Shown here piece by piece: positions 39,606-50,060 of a stretch of 64,000 bases of DNA. The notes beneath the pieces were generated by a model, which saw only the letters and a list, made by a program, of their open reading frames with translations, was not told the origin of the DNA and searched no databases. A program made the translations under genes and the position numbers. Numbering within the stretch: the stretch's first letter is position 1; the number at the start of each line of letters is the position of its first letter. Origin of the DNA: Limnephilus marmoratus (lineage: Eukaryota > Arthropoda > Insecta > Trichoptera > Limnephilidae); contig OU862916.1 in the NCBI GenBank assembly GCA_917880885.1, positions 51,000,831-51,064,830 on the forward strand. Reading direction: 5' to 3'.

Positions 39606-41406
39606 CCCAAGCTGTTTTCCCCCCTTATTTGCGTGTGTTCGCAGTAAATTCACCGCGGAGATAAATAGCCCTTCCAGAGAGATTATAGAGACAGATTCCT
39701 CCTTTTTAGATATAACTGTTGTTGCTACCCTGAATTACTATGTATGCATTATTGTGATATTGTGTTTACGCAGGTGTTTTACCCAATATAACTGATGTTT
39801 CCCCCGATTACTGGTTTCACTGCCTTCTCCCAGCCCGTAGAAATTTGAGCTTTATTTCAGGAAAGACCCACACACGCCTCACAGATCCTACCACCCTGGT
39901 GGTGAGGGCCTCTCCCGCTCTGCTGACTAAAACCTGAGCTAGTCTGTCGGCAGAATGTAGGGACCCCCATTTAGGTCCGCTAACAGCCAAAACAACTGTC
40001 ACAATAATAAAAAATTATATACTTGTAGAACATTATTAAAACACAATTATTAAATTTGATTTAAATATTTTTTATTAAATTAAAAAGAATTCTGCGAATT
40101 AAATACAAAAACAATTAATATAGTAAACATACAAATAAACAAAAATTTAAACAACTAAAAAAACATATACATTAACGATAATAAAAATCCAAATTAAATC
40201 AACTGAGTGATTAAATAGACATTTTAAAGAAAATAGAAATAAAATACTCAAATAATATATCAAAAGCATTATTAATAAACAAGGAAAAATGTGTTATAAG
40301 ACCTCCCTTTTGATAGAAGTCAAAATCACAGAACTCATTACAACTGTGTAGAGCGGTGAAGAGCTCCCAAAAGTGTGGTTCTTTTAAAAGTAACAAAAAT
40401 GGTTTTTTTAAATACAACAATTTTTTCCATAAAATGGAGGGTTTTTACAGCAACAGTTACAGCACTTATAAAAATAGTCATTAGTACACTTGGTTGCATA
40501 AAAAAATATGATTACGTAATTTATGCAAATTTTTATACACATTATTCATCCGAAACATTTTGTCCCAACTGTTCCCTCTATCGCTCCTTGGAAGGCGTTC
40601 CACTTATGCATATATTTTACTCGCCGCTTACAACGCGAACACTGAACGTACCATACACACACACACACAAGAAGACACTTTACATTTACAGCGAACGTAC
40701 TCTACATGCGACATTATACACACATCACGCTATAACACGTGTAATATGTTGTTATTCTCATGGTAGGTGCATATATGTCGTAATAGGGGTAGGTATAGTA
40801 CGTTCGAAGATGGTTCGAAGTATTGGGCATGTCCACTTACTCGTAGGTCTGCGATCTTGAGACGGGACTAGCGACGGTTCGTGTGAATGTAGTCCACTTC
40901 ACGAATCTTATAAATATGAACGTGACGTTTTAGACAGGAACCTACTACTGAGATTTCTACTTAATGTGGTGGGTTAGGTATGTTTTTTAATGTGATCATG
41001 AGAGTTCTACTGCCCGGGGGTGAGACTTTGGCAATGTGAAAATGTTGTAAGGTTATTGGAAATACGTTACAAAAAAGAAAAGGGAGAAAGCAAGGTTGTT
41101 AAATGATAATTATTTTCTTGGGTTTAGAAAAAAGGTTTTAATAAGCTTTATTGCCATTGGAAAAAATTGAGAACTTTTGTTCTTAATGTTCTCATCTTAT
41201 TATATGGGTATATAACTTATGTTCAGGCACATGATATAGGTACACCACTGTGAGAGTGTGTAGAATGTAGAATGGTCAAATCACGTCAAGACCTTGATTT
41301 TTTTGAAGTCTGAAGATATTTTAGGTATATTACTCTAATTTTAGCAAAGTCTTGACTTGACTTCTATTTCTTATGTTTTCTCCGTTTGTCTTTGCTTTTA
41401 AATATA
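39606..41406. other. No gene recognised; longest non-repeat frame
   Basis: A plus-strand 161-aa frame (40375-40860) is the longest outside mobile elements. It has no recognised motif, includes a run encoded by an (AC)n microsatellite (40650-40668), and is probably chance. A moderately GC-rich segment at 39830-39990 has a 61-aa minus frame of unknown nature. Confidence 0.45.
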
Positions 41407-41784
41407 CAGGGTGTTAAGGGACGTACTTGACTTACTTTAACCAGTGATTCCTGACATTATTTGGAGTAAAAAATGTAAATGAAATTTTGGTGACTTTTTT
41501 TGACGACTTTTTTTTTTTTTTTCAAAATTTTTTTCTTCAAAATCAAACAAAAAAAAATTTCTTCCGCACGTCGTCACTGGTCACTCAGCCGGGTGTCTGA
41601 CGAACCCCTTAGGTACCCCGCCTCCAACTGTTCAACAACTACAATTTTTTATGTTTTTGTAGAAAGAACAAAAAAAAAACATCAAAAATGTCACCGGAGA
41701 CCAAAATTTCATTTCCATTTTTTACGCCAAATAATGTCAGGAATCACTGGTTAAAGTAAGTCAAGTACGTCCCTTAACACCCTG
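41407..41784. mobile_element. MITE, 378 bp, with about 90-bp TIRs
   Basis: The ends are CAGGGTGTTAAGGGACGTAC and its reverse complement. The inverted match continues through TTGACTTACTTTAACCAGTG and ATTCCTGACATTATTTGG for about 90 bp with only a few mismatches. TA flanks both sides and could be the target duplication. Single end fragments lie at about 48950-49015 and 58672-58740. No transposase is present. Confidence 0.8.
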
Positions 41785-41894
41785 TATATACGATCCTTTA
41801 TTCTTACAATGTACATTTTCCCAAATTTCAAATACTTTGTTGTAAATTGGACGTAAGTCCGTTAATAAATAAATTAAATAATAATATAAATTTT

Positions 41895-41985
41895 GGATGT
41901 GAAACTTCTTTAGCGCCGTTAGCGATTTAAAATTCGGATGAAACGAAAATGCGTCACAATTTTTTTTCCTTGGGTCCTTGGTTCT
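41895..41985 (+). repeat. S4 repeat family, 5' part
   Basis: GTGAAACTTCTTTAGCGCCG and GGATGAAACGAAAATGCGTC match the S4 start. Confidence 0.55.
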
Positions 41986-42007
41986 AATATAATGCGGTAA
42001 ATTCACG

Positions 42008-42110
42008 CTTTGATGCAGGCATTCGATAGCGCAGTGGGCAAGGCGCCTGACAAGTCTCAGCGGCCAGAGAGACAGACATCAAGAGAACGGAGGTTCGGAT
42101 CCTACGAAAT
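42008..42110 (+). repeat. tRNA-like SINE head
   Basis: It has an A box TAGCGCAGTGG (about 42021) and a B-box-like GGTTCGGATCC (about 42091). The spacing of about 70 bp is too long for a real tRNA, pointing to a SINE promoter with an insertion. A CCAAAAAAAC end follows. Confidence 0.5.
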
Positions 42111-42189
42111 CCAAAAAAACTTTTTTATTTGGTAAAAACAATCCAATCTTCAAACCACTTTAAAATAAAGAGGCAAAAATAAGAAACCG

Positions 42190-42240
42190 ACTTTCTAGTT
42201 TCACTTCTACCGCGTGCGAATTACATTCTGATTTTTTTAT
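42190..42240 (+). repeat. S4 repeat family, 3' end
   Basis: CTTTCTAGTTTCACTTCTAC and ACATTCTGATTTTTTTATG match the S4 3' end. Confidence 0.5.
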
Positions 42241-42811
42241 GGGTGTACGTAACAAAATTTAGTATCTATTAAGATTACAGTTTCGTTTGAGATTTAATAT
42301 CTAAGTATTATTTTTCCTACGTATGTTCTTTTTCCGGTAAATCATCAGAAAAACATAATTAACTATGTGTTGGCGCCTTTTATCACAAAAAGCTTTATAG
42401 CTCACGGTGGAAATATCTCTGTTATCTAAAATACCCGAATTAACCTTAAATTCCAAATCCTAAATGACGCCAGAGCTCACCATCAAAAAAATAGTTTTCT
42501 CTTTATACTTTAGACTTTAGAGAATAATCAAATAACTACGGGTGAATTTACTTAATAATTTTTAAAAATTGCCAACCGTGGAAACCAAAAAAGATAATTT
42601 CTCATATACATGCTTTATCAATATACCTACAATTGGCCCATACCTCAGGAACATCTCATATTGTATTCGAATCCAATATTTCATTCCAAAAGGCCGTGTA
42701 CGAATTCTAATATTACCTATACATATTTGTAAAAAGCACAAACTTTGTGGCTCGCCATAATTTACAATAAAAACACATAAATTTGTTTAAGACCACTTTT
42801 ATTTTAAAACA

Positions 42812-42849
42812 CTCTACCGGTTTCAGAAGCACCCTTCCTTCGTCAGGAG
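42812..42849 (-). ncRNA. Hammerhead-ribozyme-like motif, 42.8 kb left arm
   Basis: The minus strand has stem I CTC/GAG, core CTGACGA, stem II GGAAG/CTTCT with one G-T pair and loop GGTG, GAAA, stem III AC/GT with loop CG, and cleavage triplet GTA. As in the 3.8 kb motifs, one extra A follows the CTGANGA core. Confidence 0.6.
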
Positions 42850-42921
42850 AATATTATAACTAAACAGTTTAGTTATAATATTCTCTACAGTTTTCTAAAC
42901 AGTTTAGTTATAAATAATATT

Positions 42922-42959
42922 CTCCTGACGAAGGAAGGGTGCTTCTGAAACCGGTAGAG
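42922..42959 (+). ncRNA. Hammerhead-ribozyme-like motif, 42.8 kb right arm
   Basis: Core CTGACGA at 42925-42931; stem II 42933-42946; GAAA at 42947-42950; stem III A50-T55 and C51-G54; GTA at 42954-42956; stem I CTC (42922-42924) pairs GAG (42957-42959). Confidence 0.6.
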
Positions 42960-43008
42960 TGTTTTAAAATAAAAGTGATCTTAAACAAATTTATGTGTTT
43001 TTTATTGT

Positions 43009-43562
43009 CTAATATTATATTTTTATCTGGACAATAAATGCAGGTGTATAAATTCGTGTGCATTCTATTTTTTAATTATCTGAATACATGCGAACTTTAA
43101 AGCTCGCCGACAGGTCGCTTAAAGTTCGGTTTAAAAATACTAAACTCTTCGTAAACAACCCATGTATAGTCTAATTTTCCATTGATAAATGTCATAAGTT
43201 GAATTAACGTTGCCTAAAATGAATTATCTAAAAATTTTAAAAAAATCAGTAAACAATGAAACTGATACTAATCACCTAACCATTAGGTCGTTTCCTCGCA
43301 GGAGTAGGTATAGACGATGAACCGCAATACAACTCTGTCTTGAAACGCACACCTTGTTTACTTCACATTACATGACTCCTTTGACATCGAACATCAGAAC
43401 ATGATAATACTTCGACCCTCGAACATATTTTTTTTACGCTTGCATAGAAAAGTTACTATTGGATGTGATTACTGCAGCCTAAAAAAATATTGTTTGATAC
43501 GTTTTTAAAACAAATAACGAAAAAAAAGGAATTTAGTTTGTTCATTTTTCCGAACGTTGAAC
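43009..43562. other. No gene recognised
   Basis: AT-rich non-coding DNA. Confidence 0.5.
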
Positions 43563-43990
43563 AGACTGAATTTCTACCAATTTCTTACACATCCCCCTTA
43601 AACATTTGAAGTTTTAAGCTCTTAAAAAATATATGCTATTTTTGAAGATAATATCTATACATTCCCCACGCCAAAACGCAAATTATATGAAATTCCCTCG
43701 ATAGAAAAAAATCTCAAAGTATGCTCCAAAAATTGTTATTTTCAAGTCTGTTTCAGTTATTTTACAAGTTATATGTATGAAAAATTTCAGAGTGTTTCTT
43801 TAAATACTGTTTTCGACAGCCCTAAGAGATTTTTGCTCTATTTTAAACGAGTCGAGTATTATTAAACATTTTCACAATTTTCGCTTCAATTTTACCATTT
43901 TAAATATTAGCGCACTCTCTCCAACATTCGTAATTAAATATATCTCCTCCATCTTCTTTTTGAGCGGGGATACGGCGCCTTAACCTACTA
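43563..43990 (+). repeat. Dispersed repeat R5, copy 1
   Basis: About 430 bp recur inverted at 49010-49440. Shared blocks include ATTTTTGCTCTATTTTAAAC, AACATTTTCACAATTTTCG, ATAGAAAAAAATC and AACATTTGAAGTTTTTAAG-like sequence. Copy 2 ends in CTTAACACCCTATATA, like the TIR of the 41.4 kb MITE, so R5 may be a longer relative of that family. Confidence 0.65.
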
Positions 43991-44607
43991 ATAGGAATTT
44001 TAAAAAAATTAAAGGAAATCCACAAGAAAGTACGTTCAATGAATGTTCGTGGTTAATTTACCAATTAAAAATTATATTATTTATTACAAAACTCGTCAAA
44101 AATATGTTCGATAAATATGTCTTAGGAGCAAAACTCGTACTTTGATGTGAAACACAATTCTTTCAGTTAAAAAGTTTAGGTATTTCAAAAATATAATAAA
44201 TCATTTTCTGAGACTTCCTAAACCACATTTTAGTCTCGTAAAATTTCGCCAATCTCTAGTTTTCATCCCAGTTATTTGTCCGCCGCCTGACAGAGGTGTC
44301 GCCCCCTATCCGCCCCACAATTGCGCCCCCTTTACCATCCCCCGGGGTAGGCGGTGTGGGAGGGCGGGGGAGGGGTGCGGATATTATATTGGAAATCCCA
44401 CTCTATGTATGCAAATCGAAATGGAAAATACGTGTGATATATCGGTGTACGACGGGGGCATCTAACTAGAATCGGTGCGGTGGTCAGTTTATGTTATAAA
44501 TTGTCCTGTCTTGAGCTCGGTGAAATTAAGGTTAAAGCTCTATACTGCATTATAACATAATAATGGTAAGCGTAGTCAGATTTCACATTTTATATGTTCC
44601 CATATAC
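43991..44607. other. No gene recognised; G-rich tract
   Basis: A C-rich then G-rich segment at 44284-44380 includes GGGAGGGCGGGGGAGGGG, which could form a quadruplex or bind Sp1/KLF-type factors. ATGCAAAT lies at 44408-44415. No coding sequence recognised. Confidence 0.5.
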
Positions 44608-44988
44608 ACGGTGTCCGGAAACTCGTAGTAGAAGCGGGAAACTGGTAAATCTACATCACATTCGGAGTCGATTCGTGATATAACTTTTTTGATTTGAGCT
44701 TTCGTTTTCGAGTAAATCGGGTCCGAAGTTGAAATTTTTTTGGTTAAATTTGAAAAAAATTTTCACTAGGGGGTTGATTTCAGCTGTATAATGTCTTTTA
44801 AAATGCATCGATAGGTAAACCGGACTCAAAAAAATTTTTAACCCTTTAGTTGCCGAAAAAATGGAAAAATAGAAAAAAAATAATATTAAAATCGAAAAGC
44901 TCAGATCGAAAAAAAATTGTTTTTTGGGTTCTCTACGTGATGTACATTCACCAGTTTCCTGCTTGTACTACGAGTTTCCGGAGACGTT
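44608..44988. mobile_element. TIR MITE of about 380 bp
   Basis: The left end TCCGGAAACTCGTAGTAGAA and following GCGGGAAACTGGT are mirrored at 44948-44983 with two or three mismatches. The interior is A-rich and non-coding. Confidence 0.75.
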
Positions 44989-45432
44989 GTATTTAAACAC
45001 CAAGTTAACAAAATTGTCGATAGTAGGTGTTATAAATTGGTAATTTGGCAGAAGGACTTCAAGGAAAAAATCTGGCTTCAATTGGCGGAATTCTTCTCGT
45101 TTATTAACGGCACATGTTACAATAAATTTGTTCCTGGACACTTTGACCACTTGCTAGATAATGCTAGCTGTTTACAGGAGATCCACGAATTAAGAGAGTT
45201 TTAAACTAGAAACGCAGGCTATTTATAAATAACATTTTCTAACACCACCAAAAATAAACAAAACATCATTGTGTCAGTCATCGTACGGTATATGGCAGAA
45301 ATCGAGAAATCTGCTTTATCGTCTAGCATTTAATTTAGTTTCGCCTTACGTCGCTAATCTGTAATCTGTTATCAACAAAAAAAAAGAAGCTACAAAAATA
45401 CGCCACTAGATGGCAGTAGCCTTCACTTTTAG
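44989..45432. other. No gene recognised
   Basis: Non-coding sequence between a MITE and an RTE fragment. The 60-aa minus frame at its left edge extends from the MITE. Confidence 0.45.
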
Positions 45433-46131
45433 AACAGTAGGAATATTGTGAATGACGAATACTTGGAGCAGGTGGATGAGTTTGTGTATCAGGGTAGTAT
45501 GTTTACGAGAGATGGGAAGGCTGATAGGGATATTGAAAGAAGGGTAAATGCCGATAACTCTATTAATGGAGGACTGAACGCCGTTGGCGCCAATAAAAAA
45601 ATGTCAAAAGAAGCGTAGCTTACAGTCCAGTATGGAGTCCTAGTACTTACTCTGATGTATGGCAGTGAGGCATGGAACTGGCAGAGGAAGGATGAAAGTA
45701 AACTGAATGCTGTTGAAATGAGATCCCTGAGGCGTATGTGTGGTAAAACCATGTACGATCGTGTGAGAAATGTGGATATCCGCAAAGAATGCAAGGCTGA
45801 TGTAAGCATAATGAGTAAGATTAAGAAAGGGACCCTCAGATGGTTTGGGCATGTAGAGCGAATGGACGAAGAAAGTAGTGTAAGAAGAATATATGACGCA
45901 AATGTGAATGGTAGGAGAAGTCGGGGACGCCCGAGGAAGACATGGCACGATCAAGTGAATCAGATACTTGAGTCGGGCCATGTCAAAAGTCAGAATAATA
46001 GAAGAGTATGTATGAGACGATGTGTGAATGTGAGTGAGGGAAAGAGTGTGTACCAAGACCGAGTTGTTTAGCGGTCCGTCTTCTCTGCCTACCCCTGCGG
46101 GGAAACGGCGTGATGGTTAGTCAGTTAGTTT
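45433..46131 (+). pseudogene. RTE-type LINE reverse transcriptase, C-terminal 210 codons (one stop)
   Basis: This is the best RTE copy in the window. One frame runs from NIVNDEYLEQVDEFVYQGSM through GLNAVGANKKMSKEA, a TAG stop at 45616-45618, then YGVLVLTLMYGSEAWNWQRK, MRSLRRMCGKTMYDRVRNVD, LRWFGHVERMDEESSVRRIY and GRPRKTWHDQVNQILESGHV to YQDRVV before a stop. The usual ending continues in frame beyond that stop (RSVFSAYPCGETA). A GTTAGT tail marks the 3' end. The polymerase palm with YADD is missing upstream, so the copy is 5'-truncated and inactive. It serves as a guide for the copies at 14.5, 23, 30 and 60 kb. Confidence 0.9.
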
Positions 46132-46189
46132 GTTATGGAATTTGTATATCGTGTGTACACAACGATGAACAACATAGCGGCATCTCCAT

Positions 46190-46548
46190 ATTCTTTTACA
46201 TTAGCTCCACATTAAGCCCAGAGGAAAATAATTTCGCTCAGGGCCTAAGTAATCTTTGGGTATGCTGTGAGGAGGATTTTTTAAGGAAATAACGGAGAGG
46301 AAGTTCTGGGATTGAAAAGAGTATAAGAAGTGGGTAGGAATCTAGAGTCCGTGTGTCCAGGAGTGACAGACGTTTGAATTCATCCTTTCGTCTGCGGTGT
46401 ATGGCGATGGGTCGAGATAGTTTTGCTAGAGAGGAAGAAAAGTCTCCCTCTATTAGTAACTTCAAATCCGACCCGCCACACAGTACGTGGGCAAACGCAT
46501 CCATCGCACAAGACCTAGACAATACTCACCCTATAACCCGCTAACTGT
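46190..46548 (+). repeat. S1 SINE-like repeat, copy f
   Basis: It starts TTTTACATTAGCTCCACATT and contains CTCAGGGCCTAAGTAATC, GTGTGTCCAGGAGTGACAG and CGCCACACAGTACGTGGG, ending at AGACCTAGACAATACTCACC. Both 63-aa plus and 94-aa minus frames here are incidental. Confidence 0.8.
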
Positions 46549-47005
46549 TAAGAGGTCATTACCAGAGAAAGCCGGAAATACGTCATTTTCAAAAAAGTTT
46601 TTAGACGTATTGACTCTTTTTCGCAAAAAACTATAAATGGATTTCGAAAGATTATTCTTTTATCTAGCATAGTTATGTAACACATTTTTAGAATTTTTTT
46701 TAATTTTTAGTATAATAAGGTTATTCCATAAGTCGTTAGCAGATTTGTTAAATTTTCAAAAAAGTTTTTGTATTATACCACACCCATTTCAAATAATGTA
46801 ATCATGCAGTAAAATAAATCAATACATTATCTAGCAAAGTTATGTATTAGAATTTTAATTTTAGTTTCAATAAATTCATTAAAAAATATGTACGTACATG
46901 TGTTTCTTGACGAAAATTGGTCCATTTGTGTATTTATTTGCGCACTTACAAACTAATATATTTCAGATTTTTTTAACATTCTTATTAAATTTAGACATTA
47001 TTGAA
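46549..47005. other. No gene recognised; internal AT repeats
   Basis: TTATCTAGCATAGTTATGTA and TTATCTAGCAAAGTTATGTA occur 170 bp apart, suggesting a degenerate tandem structure that may belong to the same repeat as the next feature. Confidence 0.45.
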
Positions 47006-47258
47006 AAATGATAAATACTTATAATCAAAAAATATCTACAAAAAGTACACTATTTTAATAGTTTTATCATCACGCCTTTCAGCATTTTTGGATGAAGGTA
47101 TAAATTAAAGCTAATTTGGATTGAAATAAATTCGATATTGAGTTATAATTTAAAAAAGCTGGTACGGAGAATAATCAATCTTTCTCATTGTAACCGCCCT
47201 GCACGATCAAAAGAACAACTTTCGACGAAATGTGGATTTTCGTCCGCTGGCTGGTTAA
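47006..47258 (+). repeat. Dispersed repeat, copy 2
   Basis: It matches 1-253 in the same orientation with about 10% differences by eye. Confidence 0.75.
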
Positions 47259-47261
47259 ACG

Positions 47262-47360
47262 CTCTTAAATCACCAAACATAGCGAACCACTTGGGGTGAC
47301 CTATGGCTGAGGTGGCGGTTATCCAATGAATAGTTCCCAAGGCGCGGTACCCATACCCAA
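47262..47360 (+). repeat. S1 SINE-like repeat, copy g (3' tail only)
   Basis: AAATCACCAAACATAGCGAA, CCACTTGGGGTGACC and TTATCCAATGAATAGTTCCC are the S1 3' end, directly abutting the dispersed repeat. Confidence 0.75.
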
Positions 47361-47526
47361 AACCAAATTAAATATTTGAAAATGTTTTAAAAATCGACGA
47401 TCCCGCCTATTCAGAGAAGAAAGAATCTAACAAAATCGCCAAGGTACCTACTAGTTCCTCCCTGAAAATGGCAAAATATAAGTTTTCAATGTCATAATAT
47501 GTGCAAATGGGTTTCTATATACCTTC

Positions 47527-48090
47527 TTGTATATATTTTTTCTGTATAAAATTGTTAATAACATGTTTGACTCCCCTGAACTCCTTAGGCTGATTAATTT
47601 TCATGTGCCTAGTAAAACGGTTCGTCAGATTGTACCTTACCATTTTAACAATTCAGGTACCAATTCAGAAATAAACTCAGTAATGAACCGACTGCACATT
47701 ACAGGGAATAAATATTACATGAATACCAACGGTACTGAAAGTCTATCAACCTATAAAAACATTGTCATTAAATCTGTATGTCTATCTAGATAAATTTGAA
47801 ATGTTTATAAATTTTCAATATGTGTCGAATGTATATGAATGTGTATCCTTTATTTTATTCTGTTGCTTTTAAGCTGCAAGAAAATCACTTCTTTAAATGT
47901 ATATGAATGTGTATCCTATAATTTACTCTTTTGTTTTAAGTTAAAAAATCTATACTTGATACTTATTTAATTCTTATCTCTTAATTCTTTGATTATAACA
48001 AATGTATTTTTAATTTTATCATATGTAAAAGCCCTAATTGGGCGTGTACAAATAAATAAATAAATAAAATAAATAAATAAATTAATAAAC
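47527..48090 (+). pseudogene. Jockey/CR1-like LINE C-terminus with 3' tail
   Basis: The 88-aa frame at 47527-47793 (FLYKIVNNMFDSPELLRLIN, FHVPSKTVRQIVPYHFNNSG) has the C-terminal pattern of Jockey/CR1-type polymerases. The tail contains a duplicated segment (AATGTATATGAATGTGTATC at 47829 and 47898), GCCCTAATTGGGCGTG and a TAAA/AAATAA microsatellite to about 48090. It is 5'-truncated. Confidence 0.7.
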
Positions 48091-48107
48091 AGTATCTCCA
48101 GGTACTT

Positions 48108-48850
48108 TTTTTTTTTTTTTTTAAATAATCGGAGACGGTTTACCTATATATAGTTCCCGAGAGCACTTAGGCCATAGACCCATTGTACTATCTCCCATTT
48201 TACCACATTCCTTTGACAGCAACCCAGTCCCTTTTATAAAGTTCACCAGGATTGTCATTCGAAATGAAGCTATATCTTCTGGTCCGACAATGTGTCTTCC
48301 CAGGACTCATTTCCCCTCTTCACTCCTCCTTGGTTCTCTGAAGGTCCCACGACGAAAGAGGGCTTCATCTCTCCTCTCCACTCCTTAGTTCCCCGAAGGC
48401 TCCACGACGGAGAGTCCACCTCCCGTTGGTTCCATAAAAGCCCCACAAGGGAAGAGTCCACTCCACCTTGGTTCCCCGAGGGCCCCAGGAGGGAAGAGAA
48501 CTTTATCTCTCCTCCTTGGTTCCTAAAGGCCCCACAGAGGAAGAGTTCACCAAGATGGCCTCATTTCTCCTCTTCACCCCTACATGGTTCCTCGAAGGCC
48601 CCACATGGGAAGAGGACATCATCTCTCCACTTCACTCCTCCTTGGTTCCACAAAGGCCCCGCGCTGGAAGGGTGCCCTTCCCCTTGGTTCCTTGAAGGCC
48701 CCACAAGGGAAGAGTTCATGGAGGTGGCTTCAGCTCACCTCTCCACGGTTTCTCCTCTTAGTTCCTCCTACGGCCCCAGGAAGGAAATCCACAAGAGGTG
48801 GCCTCAGCACTCCTAGGTTCCCAAAAGGCGCCTAGTTTTCGAATGGTCCA
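48108..48850 (-). mobile_element. G-rich minisatellite retroposon, copy 2 (inverted)
   Basis: This is the reverse of 17236-17981, starting with a T run (the poly(A) tail of the minus-strand copy), then GGAGACGGTTTACCTATATA, and then the CCAAGG/GGCCCC minisatellite. Unit order matches copy 1 well, so both derive from one source unit rather than independent expansion. The 174-aa plus frame is antisense and low-complexity. Confidence 0.75.
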
Positions 48851-48949
48851 TTTACTTAATTAATAAATTTTATTTTCATACCGTCTTCATACTAACTTGT
48901 ACAAAAAGAATAAAAGAAATCCATAAATGACACAGAAAACCATAATTTC

Positions 48950-49015
48950 GTTTGCATTTTTTTCTCCAAATAAAGCCAGGAATCACTGGTTTAAGTAAAG
49001 TTACGCCTCTTAAGG
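48950..49015 (+). repeat. Fragment of the 41.4 kb MITE terminus
   Basis: AAAGCCAGGAATCACTGGTT and AAGTAAAGTTACGCCTCTTA match the right end of the MITE at 41407-41784. It directly abuts R5 copy 2. Confidence 0.55.
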
Positions 49016-49445
49016 CCCCGCAACCGCGCACCAAAGGAAGAAGATGGAGAGATATGAAATTACGAATGTTAGAGGAGAGCGCTAGTATTTAAAGTGACAA
49101 AAACGATGCGAAAATTGTGAAAATGTTTAATAAAACACGACTCGTTTAAAATAGAGCAAAAATCACGCGAGGGTTGTCTTAGACAGCATTTAAAGAAACA
49201 CTGTGAATTTTTTCATTCTTTTAACTTGTGAAATAACTTAAACAAACGTGTTTATATTAATTTTTGATCATACTTTGCGATTTTTTTCTATCGAAGGAAT
49301 TTTACATAATTTGCGTTTCGACGCGACGAATGTCTAGATATTATCTTCAAAAATAACATATTTTTTTAAGAGCTTAAAAACTTCAAATGTTTAAGGTTTG
49401 CAAGAAATCGGTAGAAATTAGGGTAACGGCGTCTTAACACCCTAT
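49010..49445 (-). repeat. Dispersed repeat R5, copy 2
   Basis: This is the inverted match of 43563-43990. It ends in GGCGTCTTAACACCCTATATA. Confidence 0.65.
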
Positions 49446-49559
49446 ATAATGTGCTACGTATTTTGTTAGTTCACCAATATAAAAACGTTTTAAAAAGACA
49501 AACAAACAAATCGAGTCATTAATTATTATCAACAAAAAACGTTCCTCATTACAAATTCC

Positions 49560-49652
49560 CCCACACTACATAGTTTACGCCGGCACGGATGTCGAACCAC
49601 GTACCACCTGTTAACGCAATACCTCAACCATCGAACCATCGGGCATCCCTTT
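49560..49652 (-). repeat. Possible tRNA-like SINE head
   Basis: The minus strand has GTGGTTCGACATCCGTGCCG, close to a B box region. The A box is unclear. Confidence 0.35.
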
Positions 49653-50060
49653 AATCTCACTAATGTGACAACAGGATAGGAAGCTACTAGATACCTACCC
49701 TTCCGTATGCTTAATTAATTACAAATTCATCGAAGGATAATTTCAAATTTAACATGGCATGTGAACAGCGGGCTTTGTATCGGGAGTTATACAGCCTTGA
49801 TGACATTAATTTATACCTTTTTGAATGGAAATGTCTCGGCTTTCTAGTAAAACAGGCTAAAAAATTTCCCAAAAAATATAGTCAAAATATAAAAAAAAAA
49901 AAAAAATACCTATTAAAGCAGGTACCAACTACGTATTTGCAAATTTTGACTCTTTGATGTAAAACGACTGTAGGCGTATGACCTATTAAATCACCCACAC
50001 AAACACACAAATAAACGACATAACAACTACATACAAACAAATACTTTGAAAAATCAGGAC
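49653..50060. other. No gene recognised
   Basis: AT-rich non-coding DNA. Confidence 0.5.

Larger units (their letters stand above)
42764..43008. mobile_element. Second palindromic element with two hammerhead motifs
   Basis: Two arms run ACAATAAAAACACATAAATT inward and are mirrored to 43008. The centre holds a further palindrome (AATATTATAACTAAAC and its complement, 42850-42885). Each arm carries a hammerhead-like core followed by a tail TTTTAAAATAAAAGTG[G/A] and TCTTAAACAAA. This is the same architecture as the 3.8 kb palindrome, but with different sequence in stems I, II and the loops. No reverse transcriptase frame is present. Confidence 0.7.

Noticed and set aside
40375..40860. 161-aa frame, the longest outside mobile elements
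   Set aside because: No motif, includes microsatellite-encoded residues, and has no splice or composition support. Chance is likely in 64 kb.
42008..42110. Possible tRNA gene
   Set aside because: The A-to-B box distance is about 70 bp and the stems do not close.
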